Source: DAOUBA01 sp034432855
Lineage (GTDB): Bacteria > Chloroflexota > Anaerolineae > B4-G1
Direction of reading: 5' to 3'
Length of the DNA stretch: 7,498 nt
Assembly: GCA_034432855.1 (NCBI GenBank)
Contig: DAOUBA010000061.1
Location: 1-7,498, forward strand
Position 1 is the stretch's first letter. The number at the start of each line of letters is the position of its first letter. Under the pieces are notes generated by a model. The model had not been told where the DNA came from. It ran no database searches and saw only the letters and a program-made list of their open reading frames with translations. The position numbers and the translations under genes are program-made. Below, piece after piece: positions 5,636-7,498 of this stretch.

Positions 5636-6892
5636 TCAGTACGGTTCCCACCACACGTAGATCGCGGCGCTGCCCCCATCCTCATAGTACTCGACCTTCA
5701 CATCATAGTAACCGGTCGAAACCCAGTGCGTGCCGCAGAAGGAAGTGCCGGGGTTCGCGTGCCACTCATCCAGGACGAGCGTGCTTCCTACCCAGATACG
5801 CACACCGTCGTCGCTACGGGCGCAGAAGCGATAGTGGTCAGTATTCAGGTGCACTCTCTGCGTCCAGCGGGCCGAGAAACCATCCGCCCATACCTCAGGC
5901 GCGGGGCTGCCCGTCCCCCAGTCGAACCCGATCCAGGGATCGTAGCGCGTCAAGACCGGAGTCCCCGACAGCGTCTTGTTGTTGTAGAACTGGGCGAACC
6001 AGCCTGCCCCCGCCGGTGGAGGGGTCGCAGTCGGCATTGCCGCGAGTTCTCCTACTGGCTGCCACCAGACGTGGACGCGGGCTGCCTGGGTGCGATCATA
6101 GTACTCTACCTTTATCGTGTGGTTGCCGGCGGTCAACCCCTGATTGAAGGAGTACAGGCGCAGCGAACCATCAACCCAGCCATTGATGATACACACATCG
6201 TCCACGTAGAGGCGCACGCCATCGTCCACCTTGGCGTAGAAACGATAGACGCCCGCGGCGAAGGCAAAGGTGCCACTCCAACGCACGGAAAAGTTGTTGG
6301 TGGGCATACCACCCGCCGGCGGGCCATAGTCCCAATTGAAATTGATGGCTGCATCGGAGCGGGTGAGGTAGGGAGTGCCGCTCAGCGAGACGTTATCGAA
6401 ATACTCGCCGTTCCATGGGCCGGGGAATGAAGCAGGCTCGGATAGCCGCGGCGCTGTAGTTGCAGGGGGCCGCGGCTGAACACCAGGGATGACGAGCCGC
6501 TGCCCGGCGTAGATGTAATTGACGTTGGTCAGGTTATTCGCCCGGGCAATGGCCGAGATACTCACGCCATAGCGCAGCGCAATGCGCGTCATGGTCTCCC
6601 CTCGCTGCACGACGTGGATGGTACCCCCTGTTGACGGCTGACCGCGATCAGTTGGGATGACAAGTCGCTGCCCGACGTAAATGCGGCTGGGGTTGACGAT
6701 GCCGTTGGCAGCGGCAATGGCGTCCACACTCACCCCGTAGCGGCGGGCGATGCTATAGAGCGTATCGCCGGCCCGAACGACGTGGACAGTGCCTCCCTGC
6801 TCGTGTGGCGCTGCCAGGACCGGCAAGACGCCGATCACGAATACCAGCAACACGAGCAACGACACGATGCCGAACCACTTTTTCTGTTGCAT
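5636..6892 (-). CDS. Secreted protein with two LysM and two PA14 domains, 418 aa
   Basis: I chose the ATG at 6892 because GGGGAGGTG (6905-6897) lies just upstream; an ATG at 6934 would overlap the preceding gene and lacks this site. Residues 1-28 are a signal peptide: QQKKW, then a hydrophobic run ending VLAA. LysM 1 is at ~35-80 and LysM 2 at ~91-136; each begins (V/I)HVV and ends GQRLVIP. After a proline-rich linker come two PA14-like beta domains (~160-280 and ~300-418). Each has the order L-S-GTP-x-LTR, FSxRW, YRFxAxxDDGVRxxV, VEYY and VWW. LysM domains bind peptidoglycan or related glycans, and PA14 domains usually bind carbohydrates, so the protein is probably a cell-envelope or extracellular glycan-binding protein. 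No catalytic domain is visible. It lies 34 nt after the nucleoside hydrolase gene and is probably co-transcribed. Confidence 0.92.
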   Translation of the reverse strand: MQQKKWFGIVSLLVLLVFVIGVLPVLAAPHEQGGTVHVVRAGDTLYSIARRYGVSVDAIAAANGIVNPSRIYVGQRLVIPTDRGQPSTGGTIHVVQRGETMTRIALRYGVSISAIARANNLTNVNYIYAGQRLVIPGVQPRPPATTAPRLSEPASFPGPWNGEYFDNVSLSGTPYLTRSDAAINFNWDYGPPAGGMPTNNFSVRWSGTFAFAAGVYRFYAKVDDGVRLYVDDVCIINGWVDGSLRLYSFNQGLTAGNHTIKVEYYDRTQAARVHVWWQPVGELAAMPTATPPPAGAGWFAQFYNNKTLSGTPVLTRYDPWIGFDWGTGSPAPEVWADGFSARWTQRVHLNTDHYRFCARSDDGVRIWVGSTLVLDEWHANPGTSFCGTHWVSTGYYDVKVEYYEDGGSAAIYVWWEPY

Positions 6893-6926
6893 TTTGCACC
6901 TCCCCAAGAATGGCTTTGCCAATGCG

Positions 6927-7498
6927 CTATTCAAAGACGGAGAAATAGTGCTCGAAGAACCTTTCCGGACTCACATCAAGGGCGACTTGGTGTTGTCCAT
7001 CTCGCTCGTCTGGCATCCAGCGCGTCATCCCTAAGTGCTCGCTCGCCAGTTCCACCTCCACGGAACCCCTCTCGAAAGTGCAGATGCGATCATCAAAGAC
7101 GGTCGCCGCTGCCAGGGGATCGTGAAAGGTAATCCAGTCCTCTTCTCGAAACCAGACCTCGGCAAAGTCGAGCACGGGCCTGAGCAAGTCGGCGCGGAAA
7201 CGCTCTCGCACCTGAGATGCATCCATCCGCACCCGGCAGGTTACGTCCAAGCCGATAGAGCGATGAATGCACACGGGCGCCTGATATACAATCGCCGTCG
7301 CGTGTGGATCACACATCGCATTCCATTCCAGAGACCCAACTTCGAGCAGGCGATTGGTGAACACCCCGCACATCATTACCAGACTCTTGAGGAGGGCGGG
7401 AATCTCTGGATCCACGCGGAACAGGAGAGCCACGTTGGTCAACGGTCCGATGGTCAGCAAGACGACCTCGCCTGGGTGCTCACGGATCGTCTGCCGCA
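6927..7498 (-). CDS. Nucleoside hydrolase (IunH family), C-terminal part; 5' end outside window
   Basis: 189 residues are visible. The frame is open to the right edge, where it reads RQTIREHPGEVVLLTIGPLTNVALL, so the true start lies beyond position 7498; the TTG at 7460-7458 is not a start. The family motif LTIGPLTN near the visible N terminus and the conserved HDPLAAA in the C-terminal half, which supplies active-site His and calcium-binding Asp, identify it as an inosine-uridine-type nucleoside hydrolase. These enzymes split the N-glycosidic bond of ribonucleosides for base salvage. About 120 residues, including the N-terminal DxDxxxDD motif, are not in the window. Base specificity cannot be told. 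The stop TAG is at 6929-6927. Confidence 0.93.
   Translation of the reverse strand, partial: RQTIREHPGEVVLLTIGPLTNVALLFRVDPEIPALLKSLVMMCGVFTNRLLEVGSLEWNAMCDPHATAIVYQAPVCIHRSIGLDVTCRVRMDASQVRERFRADLLRPVLDFAEVWFREEDWITFHDPLAAATVFDDRICTFERGSVEVELASEHLGMTRWMPDERDGQHQVALDVSPERFFEHYFSVFE

Noticed and set aside
5633..6430. 265-aa open frame on the plus strand
   Set aside because: It is antisense to the PA14 domains of the secreted protein and has no domain of its own.

Overview
The window is GC-rich and very probably from a member of the Chloroflexota (Anaerolineae-like). This is inferred from protein style (GAF-GAF kinase, LysM-PA14 secreted protein, MNT/HEPN remnant, CRISPR-type WYL regulator), not from a marker gene. 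Every gene I can support lies on the minus strand, so transcription runs from high to low coordinates. The long plus-strand open frames are antisense shadows.

Layout in transcription order. At 7498-6927 is the 3' end of a nucleoside hydrolase gene. It is followed after 34 nt by a secreted two-LysM, two-PA14 protein (6892-5636), probably in the same operon. Next comes a gene-free stretch (5635-5244) filled by two diverged copies of a ~124-bp repeat made of short hairpins. A class II fructose-bisphosphate aldolase (5243-4293) follows, with a clear promoter and a textbook intrinsic terminator (4252-4227). A soluble GAF-GAF-HisKA-HATPase sensor kinase (4115-2307) has its own promoter-like element. 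Then comes an MNT-type minimal nucleotidyltransferase (2233-1772) that overlaps by 4 nt what remains of its HEPN toxin partner: only 35 codons before a stop.

After that break lies a 71-aa winged-helix protein (1591-1376) whose start region carries a nested inverted repeat. The last gene (1217 to beyond position 1) is the most interesting one. A complete CRISPR-type HTH-WYL-WCX regulator continues in frame, without a stop, into the N-terminal HD nuclease region of Cas3. This frame runs off the left edge, so the Cas3 helicase and the rest of a presumed type I CRISPR-Cas operon would lie outside the window. No CRISPR array is visible here.

Functionally, the right two thirds (nucleoside hydrolase, cell-envelope protein, aldolase, kinase) look like ordinary housekeeping and signalling genes in separate transcription units. 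The left third is an accessory, defence-like zone: a broken toxin-antitoxin pair, a small HTH protein, and a Cas3 carrying its own transcription-factor module behind a leader with two perfect hairpins. Several promoters share a TGTRGTA element at the -10 region.
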